Shown here: positions 50,949 through 58,150 of the stretch, one piece after another
How the letters are laid out: the number at the start of each line of letters is the position of its first letter
How positions within the stretch are numbered: position 1 is the stretch's first letter
Assembly: GCF_900169165.1 (NCBI RefSeq)
Contig: NZ_FXYY01000008.1
Coordinates: forward strand, 93,666-157,665
Direction of reading: 5' to 3'
Length of the DNA stretch: 64,000 nt
Source: Brevibacterium linens ATCC 9172
GTDB lineage: Bacteria > Actinomycetota > Actinomycetes > Actinomycetales > Brevibacteriaceae
The notes under the pieces: model-generated
Seen by the model: the letters and a program-made list of their open reading frames with translations, nothing else
Databases searched by the model: none
What the model was told of the DNA's origin: nothing
Position numbers and translations under genes: made by a program

Positions 50949-52105
50949 GCGCAAGCGTGTTCGAGTACACACCACAGGAACTGGCAGAGATGGACCCCCG
51001 AGACGCACTGCTTGCACAGGTCAAGAACGGACCATGGCTGGATGCTCAAGAGTTCCCGCCGCTGCAGTGGGCCGTCGATGGACTGATCCCGGAAGGGTTC
51101 GGCCTTATCACCGGACCCCCGAAGCTGGGAAAGTCGTGGTTCGTCCTCGGCGTGCTCCTGGCGATCGCGGCCGGCGGTCGAGCAGTGGGCCGGATCCACG
51201 TCGACCCGAAGCCCGTCCTGTACCTCGCTCTCGAGGACGGCGACCGTCGAATGCAGTCACGAGTGAAAGCACTCAACGGAGACCAGCCCACGCCGAACGG
51301 GTTCAACTTCCTCACCGCAGCCGAGCCAAGCACAGTCATACAGATGATCGACGCATGGCTCAGCTACAACCCCGAAGGCGTCGTCGCACTCGACACCCTC
51401 GGCAAGGTGATGCCCCAGGCGCTGCCCGGAGAAGGCGCATACCAGCGCGACTACAGGGTCGGTGGTGTGCTCAAGAAGCTCACCGACACCTACTCCGGAT
51501 CCACGCTCATGGTCGTCCACCACGTCCGCAAGCAGGGATCAGGCGACTGGATGGACTCAACCTCAGGCACCAACGGGCTCAACGGCTCAGCCGACTGGAC
51601 ACTCAACCTCGACCGCGCACGCAGTGAAGGAGAGGCGATCGTCCGAGTCACAGGCCGCGACGTGATGGAAGGCGAGTATGCCGCCACTCTGCAAGATGGC
51701 TCGTGGTCCCTCGCCGGCACAGACCTCGACGAGTCAGCACAGATCGCTCGCATGACCACCAAACAGCAGGGACTCGGGGATGACTCAGCAACCATCATCG
51801 AGTACGTCAACGAGCACCCAGACGGCGTGAAGGCCAAGCAGGTAGCCGAGCGCATGGACTGGACACAGGACAAGGTGCGCCCATACCTCGCTCGCCTCGT
51901 CGACTCCGGTCGCATCAGCCGAGCAGGCCGTGGTCTCTACACCCCTGTTACGAGTGTTACGAGTGTTACGTCTGGGCAGGACGAACCACACGAGAACGTA
52001 ACACTACTCACTCCCACTGTTACGGATGAACAGTCCGCTGACCAGGAACAACAGACAAACGTAACACCCGTAACAGATGTAACACAGAAGGGAGAGCAAC
52101 CATGA
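50945..52105 (+). CDS. RepA-like AAA/RecA-fold replication ATPase
   Basis: 386 residues. A RecA-type core spans ~40-250: Walker A GPPKLGKSW (57-65), Walker B VVALDTLGK near 150 and MVVHHVRKQGSGDW, all typical of RepA-like hexameric helicases found in plasmids and phages. Residues ~265-320 are a winged helix (EYVNEHPDGVKAKQVAERMD) that could bind the origin. The C-terminal ~60 residues repeat Val-Thr pairs because the DNA there is a run of TGTTACG iterons. The ATG and stop overlap the neighbouring genes. It most likely drives replication of the excised element. Confidence 0.85.
   Translation: MSASVFEYTPQELAEMDPRDALLAQVKNGPWLDAQEFPPLQWAVDGLIPEGFGLITGPPKLGKSWFVLGVLLAIAAGGRAVGRIHVDPKPVLYLALEDGDRRMQSRVKALNGDQPTPNGFNFLTAAEPSTVIQMIDAWLSYNPEGVVALDTLGKVMPQALPGEGAYQRDYRVGGVLKKLTDTYSGSTLMVVHHVRKQGSGDWMDSTSGTNGLNGSADWTLNLDRARSEGEAIVRVTGRDVMEGEYAATLQDGSWSLAGTDLDESAQIARMTTKQQGLGDDSATIIEYVNEHPDGVKAKQVAERMDWTQDKVRPYLARLVDSGRISRAGRGLYTPVTSVTSVTSGQDEPHENVTLLTPTVTDEQSADQEQQTNVTPVTDVTQKGEQP
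51946..52084. other. Iteron-like repeat cluster, candidate replication origin
   Basis: TGTTACG occurs at 51946, 51955, 51964 and 52018; its complement CGTAACA occurs at 51997, 52060 and 52069, with a one-mismatch copy at 52078. Two triplets have an exact 9-bp period and face each other. They lie within the 3-prime end of the RepA-like gene, as origins of lambda-type phages lie within their initiator genes. Confidence 0.7.
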
Positions 52106-52494
52106 CACTGCAGCCCTGCATCGAGTGCGGAGAACTCAGTGAAGCCAACCGGTGCAACACACACAAGCTCAAGCACCGTGGAGGCAAGAAAGCACACGCC
52201 ACCACCCGAGGCTACGACCACGCGTGGCGCAAACTCTCCGAACAAGCCCGAGCCATGCAACCCTTCTGCGAAGACTGCGGAGCCAAGACCGACTTGCAGG
52301 CCGACCATAGCCCCGAGGCCTGGGAACGACACGAGAAAGGACTCGCCGTGAGACTCGAAGATATCTCCGTCGTCTGCGGTGACTGCAACCGACGCCGCGG
52401 CGCTGCAAGAGGTGGGGGGATGACCCGAACACAAGTTACTCCCGACCCACGCCCGGTAAGGCATAGTTTGGATATGCATAGGGAGGTTATGTAA
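52102..52494 (+). CDS. Phage HNH endonuclease
   Basis: 130 residues, ATGA overlap with the RepA-like gene. Two zinc knuckles are present (CIECGELSEANRC and CEDCGAKTDLQADHSP) and the HNH core continues ISVVCGDCNRRRG. Small HNH proteins next to the terminase are needed for cos cleavage and packaging in HK97-like phages. The terminase large subunit gene starts immediately at the next base. Confidence 0.92.
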   Translation: MTLQPCIECGELSEANRCNTHKLKHRGGKKAHATTRGYDHAWRKLSEQARAMQPFCEDCGAKTDLQADHSPEAWERHEKGLAVRLEDISVVCGDCNRRRGAARGGGMTRTQVTPDPRPVRHSLDMHREVM

Positions 52495-53952
52495 ATGCGT
52501 CCGGGTAGGAAAGTCCTCGACGACCTCGAACCTCTCGATTTGAGTGGCCTGCCGGTGTCTCGTGCTGCTCGTCGGATCGCGTTTATCGAGGCTCACTGCA
52601 TGGTGACGAAGGGTAAGGGTGCCGGCGAGGTTGTGAAGCTGCGCCCGTTCCAGAAGCAGATCATCAAGGGTGCCTATGCGAAGAAGGTCCGCACCGGACT
52701 AATCAGTATGCCGAGAGCAAATGGAAAAACTGCCCTCGCGGCCATGCTGGCGGTCGCTGAACTGTTCGCTGGTGGTGAGTCGCCCGAGGTGCTGGTCGTC
52801 GCTTCTGATGAACGTCAGGCACGGATCACGATGAACCTGGCGAAGCGGATGATCGAGATGAACCCTGACCTGCAGGCTCGCACGATGGTCTACCGCGACA
52901 AGCTGGTTGTGCCGGAGACGAACGGGCAGCTGATCCCGTTGCCGGCAGATCCGTCCGCACTGCATGGGTGGGATCCGTCTCTGCTGATCGTCGACGAGCT
53001 GCACACGGTGACTGAGCCGGTGTGGGAGGCGGTCACGTCGGTGACGGGTAAACGGCCCGAGTCGCTGACCCTGGCGATCTCAACACCTGCAGCCACTCAA
53101 GACTCGATCATGTGGAAACTCGTCGAGCACGGTCGGGAAGGCACTGATCCGGCGTTCTTCCTCAAAGAGTTCGCGGCCCCAGAAGGGTGCGCCACGGACG
53201 ATGAGGCGGCATGGAAGATCGGGAACCCAGCTATGGCGTGTCAGCGCCCGTTCTTGGCTGCTGACGGGCTGGCAGCGGCCCGGAAAACTCTCCGTGAGCC
53301 CGTGTTTCGTCAGTTGCGTCTCGGCCAGTGGGTGACCTCGTTGGATGCGTGGTTGCCTCACGGTGCCTGGGATGCGATCGCGGACCCGTCGAGGGTTGTC
53401 CCGGACGGGGAGAAGATCGTCATGGCCTTCGACGGTTCAGCCTCAGGCGACTCGACAGTGTTGGTCGGTTGCACGATCGAGGATCCGCACCTGTTCATTG
53501 TGGACATGTGGGAGAACCCGGACGATCCGCGCTGGCGTGTTCCTCGCGCCGAGGTCGACCGGGCTGTCGATCGGGCGTTTGAACGCTGGGACGTGGTGGA
53601 ACTGGCGTGTGACCCGTGGGGCTGGCGTTCGGAGATCGAGGCGTGGGCTGACCGCCACGGGGAGACTCACGTCATCCATTGGGACACGTCGTTCCGGAAG
53701 CGAATGGCCCCGGCCACCGATCAGGCGTACCAGGCGATCATGCAGGGCGAAGTCACTCACGACGGGGACTCTCGTCTCGCCGCTCACATTGCTCACACGG
53801 TGGCCGAGTCGACGAGCCTCGGAGATCTGGTGAAGAAGGACCGGCGCAACTCACCGCGCAAAATCGACGCGGCTGTTGCGTCAATCGCGGCCTTTGACCG
53901 CGCCACATTCCATGCCAAGAAGAAACAATCCGGAAGGGTGTACACGTTTTGA
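52495..53952 (+). CDS. Terminase large subunit
   Basis: 485 residues from ATG 52495, with GGGAGG upstream. The motor has Walker A PRANGKTAL (~residues 73-81) and Walker B LLIVDELHT (~163-171); the motif SISTPAATQDS-like coupling strand follows. The nuclease domain has the metal-binding Asp in MAFDGSASGDS (Asp313) and further acidic residues near ELACDPWGWRSEIE. It is an HK97-type packaging motor. No clear small subunit gene is upstream. Its codon use includes more T-ending codons than the host genes. Confidence 0.95.
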   Translation: MRPGRKVLDDLEPLDLSGLPVSRAARRIAFIEAHCMVTKGKGAGEVVKLRPFQKQIIKGAYAKKVRTGLISMPRANGKTALAAMLAVAELFAGGESPEVLVVASDERQARITMNLAKRMIEMNPDLQARTMVYRDKLVVPETNGQLIPLPADPSALHGWDPSLLIVDELHTVTEPVWEAVTSVTGKRPESLTLAISTPAATQDSIMWKLVEHGREGTDPAFFLKEFAAPEGCATDDEAAWKIGNPAMACQRPFLAADGLAAARKTLREPVFRQLRLGQWVTSLDAWLPHGAWDAIADPSRVVPDGEKIVMAFDGSASGDSTVLVGCTIEDPHLFIVDMWENPDDPRWRVPRAEVDRAVDRAFERWDVVELACDPWGWRSEIEAWADRHGETHVIHWDTSFRKRMAPATDQAYQAIMQGEVTHDGDSRLAAHIAHTVAESTSLGDLVKKDRRNSPRKIDAAVASIAAFDRATFHAKKKQSGRVYTF

Positions 53953-55334
53953 ACACGACATTGCAGAAGCTCACACAGTTGATCGACGAGAAGGTCGCAG
54001 CCTACGACGAGCTCAACAGGTACTACTACGGCAAGCAACCCTTGGCGTTCCTCGCTCCCGAGGCGAAGACCGCATTGGGGAACAGGTTCGGGCGCATGTC
54101 GTCGAACATTCCCCGCCTGGCGATCACTGCGATCTCGGAACGGTTGCGCGTGACCGCGTTCCGCACGAACCATGATGATGCTCAGGTGTGGGCGGATTGG
54201 AAGCTCAATGACCTTGACCAAATGGCGGGGCTGGCGCACCGGGAAGCTCTCACCCTGGGCAAGTCGTTCGCGATCGTGTGGGTTGATACTCAGGGCCGAC
54301 CGCAGGTGTCCATCGAGTCGGCCCGTCATGTGGCGGTGTTGCGCGATCCCGGCACTCGTGAAGTGGTGGCCGCGGTGAAACGGTGGGAGACGGCGACAAC
54401 GACTGAGGCGGTGCTGTACCTGGCTGACTCGATCACTCGTTTCTCATCGAACACGATCGGTGCCTCATCCGGTTTCAAGACGGTTGAGGTCATCGAGAAT
54501 CCGCTCGGTGTGGTCCCGGTGGTCCCGTTCGTCAACGGTGACCGGCTGCTCGATGATGGGGTGTCGGAGATCAACGATCTCATTCCCCTCGTTGATGGGC
54601 TGAATAAGACTCTCTCAGATCTCATGATCTCGTCGGAGTTCGCTGGCCGGCCTCGCCGTTGGGCGACGGGCATTGAGGTGGTTAAGGACGATGACGGCAA
54701 GCCGATCAACCCGATCCCTGAGGGGCCTCGGGCAATGATCTCGGAGAAGGAGAACTCGAAGTTCGGGCAGCTGCCGGGTGCGGATCTCAGTTCGTATGAG
54801 GCGAGCGTGAACGTGTTCCTCGGTCAGATCATGGCGGTGTCTGCTCTGCCTGCCCATTACATCGGGATCACCACGTCGAACCCGGCATCGGCGGACGCGC
54901 TGCGTGCGTCGGAGGCATCGTTGACGGCTCGTGCTGAGGCTCGTCAGGCTCAGTTCGGTCGCTCGTGGGAGTGGGTGGCTCGTCTGATGATCGCGGTGCG
55001 TACTGGCCTGCCGGTGGAGACGATCACGGCTGATGTTCGCTGGGCGGACGCTGCGACACGTTCAGTGGCTCAGGAAGCCGATGCGGTGGTGAAGCTGACG
55101 CAGGCCGGCATCCTCCCCGCCTCGATCGCTTTGGAGCGGCTCGGCTACGACAGTGACGAGATTGAGCGGATTGAGGCGGCGAAGGATCGTGAAGCGGCTC
55201 GTGCCTCGATCGCTGACGTACAGGCCCGTGCCGATCTCGCCCGGAACCTCGAAGGGCAGGGAATGAACCAACCCGCAAGTCTGGCCGCGGCAGGACTGTT
55301 CGCGGCCGCGAATGAAACCCGAGTAGGAGAATGA
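53949..55334 (+). CDS. Phage portal protein
   Basis: 461 residues from TTG 53949 overlapping the terminase stop (TTGA). Portal-family landmarks include YYYGKQPLAFLAPEAK, PLGVVPVVPFVNGDRL and DLIPLVDGLNKTLSDLMISS, as in SPP1 Gp6-like portals. The C-terminal ~100 residues are helical and charged. It forms the dodecameric ring through which DNA enters the capsid. Confidence 0.93.
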   Translation: MNTTLQKLTQLIDEKVAAYDELNRYYYGKQPLAFLAPEAKTALGNRFGRMSSNIPRLAITAISERLRVTAFRTNHDDAQVWADWKLNDLDQMAGLAHREALTLGKSFAIVWVDTQGRPQVSIESARHVAVLRDPGTREVVAAVKRWETATTTEAVLYLADSITRFSSNTIGASSGFKTVEVIENPLGVVPVVPFVNGDRLLDDGVSEINDLIPLVDGLNKTLSDLMISSEFAGRPRRWATGIEVVKDDDGKPINPIPEGPRAMISEKENSKFGQLPGADLSSYEASVNVFLGQIMAVSALPAHYIGITTSNPASADALRASEASLTARAEARQAQFGRSWEWVARLMIAVRTGLPVETITADVRWADAATRSVAQEADAVVKLTQAGILPASIALERLGYDSDEIERIEAAKDREAARASIADVQARADLARNLEGQGMNQPASLAAAGLFAAANETRVGE

Positions 55335-55335
55335 A

Positions 55336-55821
55336 ATGACTGAACAGCAGATCACCGAGACCACCGAGGAAGTCGAGCCCGTCGTCGACGAGGAACTTCC
55401 CACCGAGGGCGGGGAGAAGTCCGACGGTGACCTCGACACCACCGAGGGCACCGACGAGGATTCGACGCCGTCCGATGAAGACCAGGTCGACGACGAGCAG
55501 GACACGTTTCCACGGGAATACGTTGAGAAGCTCCGCGACGAGAACGCACGGTATCGGCAACGTGCCGGCCGTGCCGACGAGCTGGCTCACAAGCTCCACA
55601 AGACCCTTGTGGACGCGACCGGGCGGCTCATGGATCCGTCCGACCTCGAGTTCGACGAAGCCCACCTTGAGGATCCTGAGAAGCTGACTGAGGCGATTGA
55701 CGCTCTGCTCGAGGCGAAGCCGTACCTGGCGAAGCGCACCCCGAAGGGTGACATTGGGCAGGGTGAGTCAGGGGCGAGCGGTACAGTCGACTTGGCCGGC
55801 ATGTTGCGTTCAAGAGCTTAA
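55336..55821 (+). CDS. Capsid scaffolding-like protein
   Basis: 161 residues. The first ~60 residues are extremely acidic (TEEVEPVVDEELPTEGGE) and are followed by a helical, coiled-coil-like core (EYVEKLRDENARYRQRAGRA) and a short C-terminus. Size, acidity, coil and place between portal and major capsid genes fit a scaffold. The capsid protein lacks an N-terminal delta domain, so a separate scaffold is needed. Confidence 0.82.
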   Translation: MTEQQITETTEEVEPVVDEELPTEGGEKSDGDLDTTEGTDEDSTPSDEDQVDDEQDTFPREYVEKLRDENARYRQRAGRADELAHKLHKTLVDATGRLMDPSDLEFDEAHLEDPEKLTEAIDALLEAKPYLAKRTPKGDIGQGESGASGTVDLAGMLRSRA

Positions 55822-55830
55822 GATGCTCGC

Positions 55831-56016
55831 ATGGCTGACAAGTGCGAGTGGTGCGGAGCAACGACCGATGATCTGTTTGCTCACAAGATGCACCATGCGA
55901 AAAACGAGAATCTGGATATGCCGAAGTCGAAATATGGGGTCTGGCTCAGCGACGGGACATATCTGAACCATTCGAGGAACTGGTCTGAGCCATGGGAAGA
56001 GCGCGGTGACAACTAG
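55831..56016 (+). CDS. 61-residue zinc-binding-like protein between scaffold and capsid genes
   Basis: The product starts MADKCEWCGATTDDLFAHKM and continues HH: Cys5, Cys8, His18 and His21/22 give a C-x2-C-x9-H-x2/3-H pattern that can bind one zinc. The rest is hydrophilic. It starts 9 bases after the scaffold stop. A small gene in this position is unusual for HK97-type head modules. Function unknown; possibilities are capsid size control or interference with a helper phage, both speculative. Confidence 0.7.
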   Translation: MADKCEWCGATTDDLFAHKMHHAKNENLDMPKSKYGVWLSDGTYLNHSRNWSEPWEERGDN

Positions 56017-56064
56017 ATAACCGAGTTATATACTGTTGGGGAGTCGTCCTGGTGACGGCTCCCC
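56006..56064 (+). promoter_or_regulatory. Promoter and leader hairpin of the major capsid gene
   Basis: GTGACA (56006) and TATACT (56029) are ~17 bp apart, close to the housekeeping consensus. A leader hairpin follows: GGGGAGTCGTC (56038) pairs with GACGGCTCCCC (56054) with one mismatch. The -35 lies within the end of the small upstream gene. Confidence 0.6.
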
Positions 56065-56120
56065 ACAGTTGTCTGGCACAACGGGACTCACACACAAGAC
56101 TCTCGTGAAAGGTGCCAATC

Positions 56121-56963
56121 ATGGCCACGGAAAACACCACCGCAAACCCCGAACTACTGCAAGAGCAGGTTCAGTCCATTCTCATTCAGCCGCTCGAGGC
56201 GAAGTCCGTTGTCCTCAAGAGCGGAGTGAAGATCTACGACTCCGCTTCACCGCTGCGGATCCCGAAGCTCGTCAGCTCGTCCGATCCGTCGTGGGTCGGT
56301 GAAGGCGAAGAAATCCCCGAGGCGAACGTCGAGTTCGATGAGGTCAAGCTCATGCCCACCGATCGCAAGTCGATCAAGACGATCATCCGGTTCACGAACG
56401 AGCTCGCCCGTCAGTCCGTCGTCGGCCTCGACGCGACCCTCAAGGCTCGCCTGGTCAATGACGTGGCTCGGAAGCTCGACACTGCACTGCTCACCGGCGA
56501 CGGCACCAACAACAGCGTGACCGGCTTCATCAACCAGGCAGGTGTCCAGAAGGGCGTCCTCGACGCCTCCGACCCCGACAGTCTGCTCGACGCTCTCGCC
56601 ATGGCCTATGCTGCCGAAGTTGAGCCGTCTCAGTGGTTCATGTCCGGCACCGACTTCAACACTCTGCGGAAGCTCAAAGACGCTGACGGCAAGTACCTGG
56701 TCGTCAGTGACGTGACGGCCGGCGCGAAGTACAGCCTATTCGGAATCCCGGTCGAGGTGACGAACAAGCTGCCCGAGGGTAAGGCAGTGCTCGCGAACAT
56801 GAGCGAGGTTGCCGTCGTCCGCGACGTGAACGCTGACGTGAAGATCCTCGACCAGACGTTCGCTAGCACCGACGAGCAGGCGATCCGAGTCGTCACCCGC
56901 TACGACCTCGGACTGCTGCACCCTGAGGGTGTCATCGTCCTCGATGCGGCCAGCGGAGCCTGA
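56121..56963 (+). CDS. Major capsid protein (HK97 fold)
   Basis: 280 residues from ATG 56121 with GAAAGGTGCC upstream. HK97-fold signatures are the E-loop region SWVGEGEEIPEANVEFDEVK, the spine helix SVVGLDATLKARLVNDVARK and the A-domain strand LGLLHPEGVIVLDA. The length without a delta domain equals the mature capsid-protein core. It is the shell protein of the particle. It has its own promoter. Confidence 0.95.
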   Translation: MATENTTANPELLQEQVQSILIQPLEAKSVVLKSGVKIYDSASPLRIPKLVSSSDPSWVGEGEEIPEANVEFDEVKLMPTDRKSIKTIIRFTNELARQSVVGLDATLKARLVNDVARKLDTALLTGDGTNNSVTGFINQAGVQKGVLDASDPDSLLDALAMAYAAEVEPSQWFMSGTDFNTLRKLKDADGKYLVVSDVTAGAKYSLFGIPVEVTNKLPEGKAVLANMSEVAVVRDVNADVKILDQTFASTDEQAIRVVTRYDLGLLHPEGVIVLDAASGA

Positions 56964-56964
56964 C

Positions 56965-57306
56965 ATGGTGACCGTGCCGCAGACCAAACCTCAGGGTGAG
57001 GAGATCGCGACACTGATGGGCCGAGCCGGGGACACTGAAGCGGTGTCCCTGGCGAACGCCTACATCGACGTCGTGTGGTCAATGGCTCACGAGTACACGC
57101 GGGGACGCGGGTTCAATGACGACGGGACCGAAGCGGCTCCGTCGATCTGTTCCGCGGTGAAACTGGCCGTGATCCGCCTGACGGTCAATCCGACTCAGAC
57201 GAAGCGGTACGCGATCGGGGAATACCAGGAAACACCGACCGTGTTCGAGGGCTTCACCCTGGCCGAGCTCGCCGTCCTCAACTGTTACAGGGTGAGGGCA
57301 CTATGA
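56965..57306 (+). CDS. Head-tail connector-like protein
   Basis: 113 residues from ATG 56965, one base after the capsid stop. It is helical, with YIDVVWSMAHEYTRGRGF and APSICSAVKLAVIRLTVNP, like the small adaptor proteins that stack below the portal (gp6/gp15-like). It overlaps the next gene by 4 bases. Confidence 0.7.
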   Translation: MVTVPQTKPQGEEIATLMGRAGDTEAVSLANAYIDVVWSMAHEYTRGRGFNDDGTEAAPSICSAVKLAVIRLTVNPTQTKRYAIGEYQETPTVFEGFTLAELAVLNCYRVRAL

Positions 57307-57629
57307 TGATCGGGCTCACGCAGACTCTCGACATCATTACGGCGTCAGTCGTCATCGTTCGCGGTGTCGAGACGATCGACTGGTCGAATCCCACCGAGCA
57401 GACAGTGAAGTGTTTCGTCTACTACGAGTCCACGGGGATGGAGTCACGCAGTTCTGGCCCTGGTCTCGTGTTCGCGAAGCAGCTCACTGCTGTCATGGAG
57501 CCGATCGAGTTCGAGGCGAAGGCGACCCGGTTCCGGTGGCGTGGGGATCTGTACACTGTGCAGCCTCCGCAGATCCGCGACTACAACCGGAAGCCCCTGT
57601 TCCAGTCTGTCGCCATGTCAGCACTCTGA
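57303..57629 (+). CDS. Head-closure/neck-like protein, last gene of the element
   Basis: 108 residues with a 4-base overlap to the connector gene. A beta-rich composition and the middle VKCFVYYESTGMESRSSGPG followed by RFRWRGDLYTVQPPQIRD resemble head-completion proteins of siphophages. In a phage, tail genes would follow; here a terminator and attR follow instead. Confidence 0.65.
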   Translation: MMIGLTQTLDIITASVVIVRGVETIDWSNPTEQTVKCFVYYESTGMESRSSGPGLVFAKQLTAVMEPIEFEAKATRFRWRGDLYTVQPPQIRDYNRKPLFQSVAMSAL

Positions 57630-57675
57630 CGTATACTGGAAGGGATCTCATCGGATCACCCTTCAAGAAGGGCCG

Positions 57676-57716
57676 ACCCCCACCCGCTGCCAAGGCCAGG
57701 CGCAGCCGGTGGGGGT
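57676..57716 (+). terminator. Terminator at the end of the capsid operon
   Basis: ACCCCCACCCGCTGC (57676) pairs with GCAGCCGGTGGGGGT (57702) with one mismatch. It lies 47 bases beyond the last gene and before the right arm-type site, a natural operon end. Confidence 0.85.
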
Positions 57717-57733
57717 TCGCTTCGCCCGAAGGC

Positions 57734-57764
57734 GTGGCGCAAAATTGGCGCACTTTTGTCGAGA
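57734..57764 (+). repeat. Right integrase arm-type sites
   Basis: GTGGCGCAAA (57734) and ATTGGCGCACTTTT with CGAGA three bases on (57744-57764). The latter matches 47808-47828 at 19 of 21 positions, in the same orientation. TGATTTAGCGTGATCC that follows resembles the CTTGACGTGATCTC after the left site. Confidence 0.75.
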
Positions 57765-57849
57765 AACAGTGTGATTTAGCGTGATCCAAGGTTAGTGAAA
57801 ACCCCGGGAATTCAACGATCTACCCCACCCAACAGCAGCCTTGCGGTAA

Positions 57850-57871
57850 TTCGATCCCCACGGGGCCCACC
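57850..57871 (+). other. attR core
   Basis: Exact copy of the 22 bases at 47707-47728, without any other tRNA sequence to its left. This is the right border of the element. Confidence 0.95.
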
Positions 57872-57895
57872 CAGCCTGACCAGGCACAATACGCC

Positions 57896-57926
57896 GCAGC
57901 CCCGAAGCTCATCGCTTCGGGGCTGC
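57896..57926 (+). terminator. Displaced host terminator of tRNA-Lys
   Basis: GCAGCCCCGAAGC (57896) pairs perfectly with GCTTCGGGGCTGC (57914) around TCATC, followed by GCTGTTTT, a classical intrinsic terminator. It lies 25 bases after attR, so before integration it would have followed tRNA-Lys directly. Confidence 0.85.
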
Positions 57927-58150
57927 GCTGTTTTCACGAGATTTCCAACGAGCACAGGATCAGGGACGGGCCCCTCGGCGTCGACCGAGCCGGGTTCAAT
58001 ACAGCAGTTGTCGCAGAACTGACACATCATGTGCCCTAACGAGCACCATCTGCGGGCTGGGACCCGCATAGAGTCGAGGTCGTCAGCTACCCACGGACGC
58101 CGACGACACTGTTCGCGGTCGGCTCCGCCACTCGAAAGCAGGGAAGAACC

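Larger units (their letters stand above)
47707..57871. mobile_element. Integrated element with capsid and packaging genes but no tail: candidate phage satellite
   Basis: A 22-bp exact direct repeat (47707-47728 in tRNA-Lys; 57850-57871) bounds 10.1 kb. Inside, in order, are a tyrosine integrase, a divergent repressor and an excisionase-like gene, three small unknown genes, a RepA-like ATPase, HNH nuclease, terminase large subunit, portal, scaffold, a small zinc-ribbon-like protein, major capsid protein and two connector/neck proteins. Arm-type repeats occur at both ends. Tail, lysis, capsid protease and recognisable small-terminase genes are absent. Coding sequence in the terminase-portal part uses more T-ending codons than the host. 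I noticed no exact host motif CCGCCTCGGCGA inside. All genes except integrase and repressor read towards attR. Confidence 0.9.

Noticed and set aside
57850..57871. Remnant of a second tRNA gene
   Set aside because: Only the 22-bp 3-prime tRNA end is present and it exactly equals the tRNA-Lys end; it is the attR copy.
47707..57871. Ordinary degraded prophage
   Set aside because: All frames are intact and overlapping, both arm-type ends are present, and the head operon ends with a clean terminator before attR. Deletion of a tail block cannot be fully excluded, so it is kept as the rival explanation in the finding.
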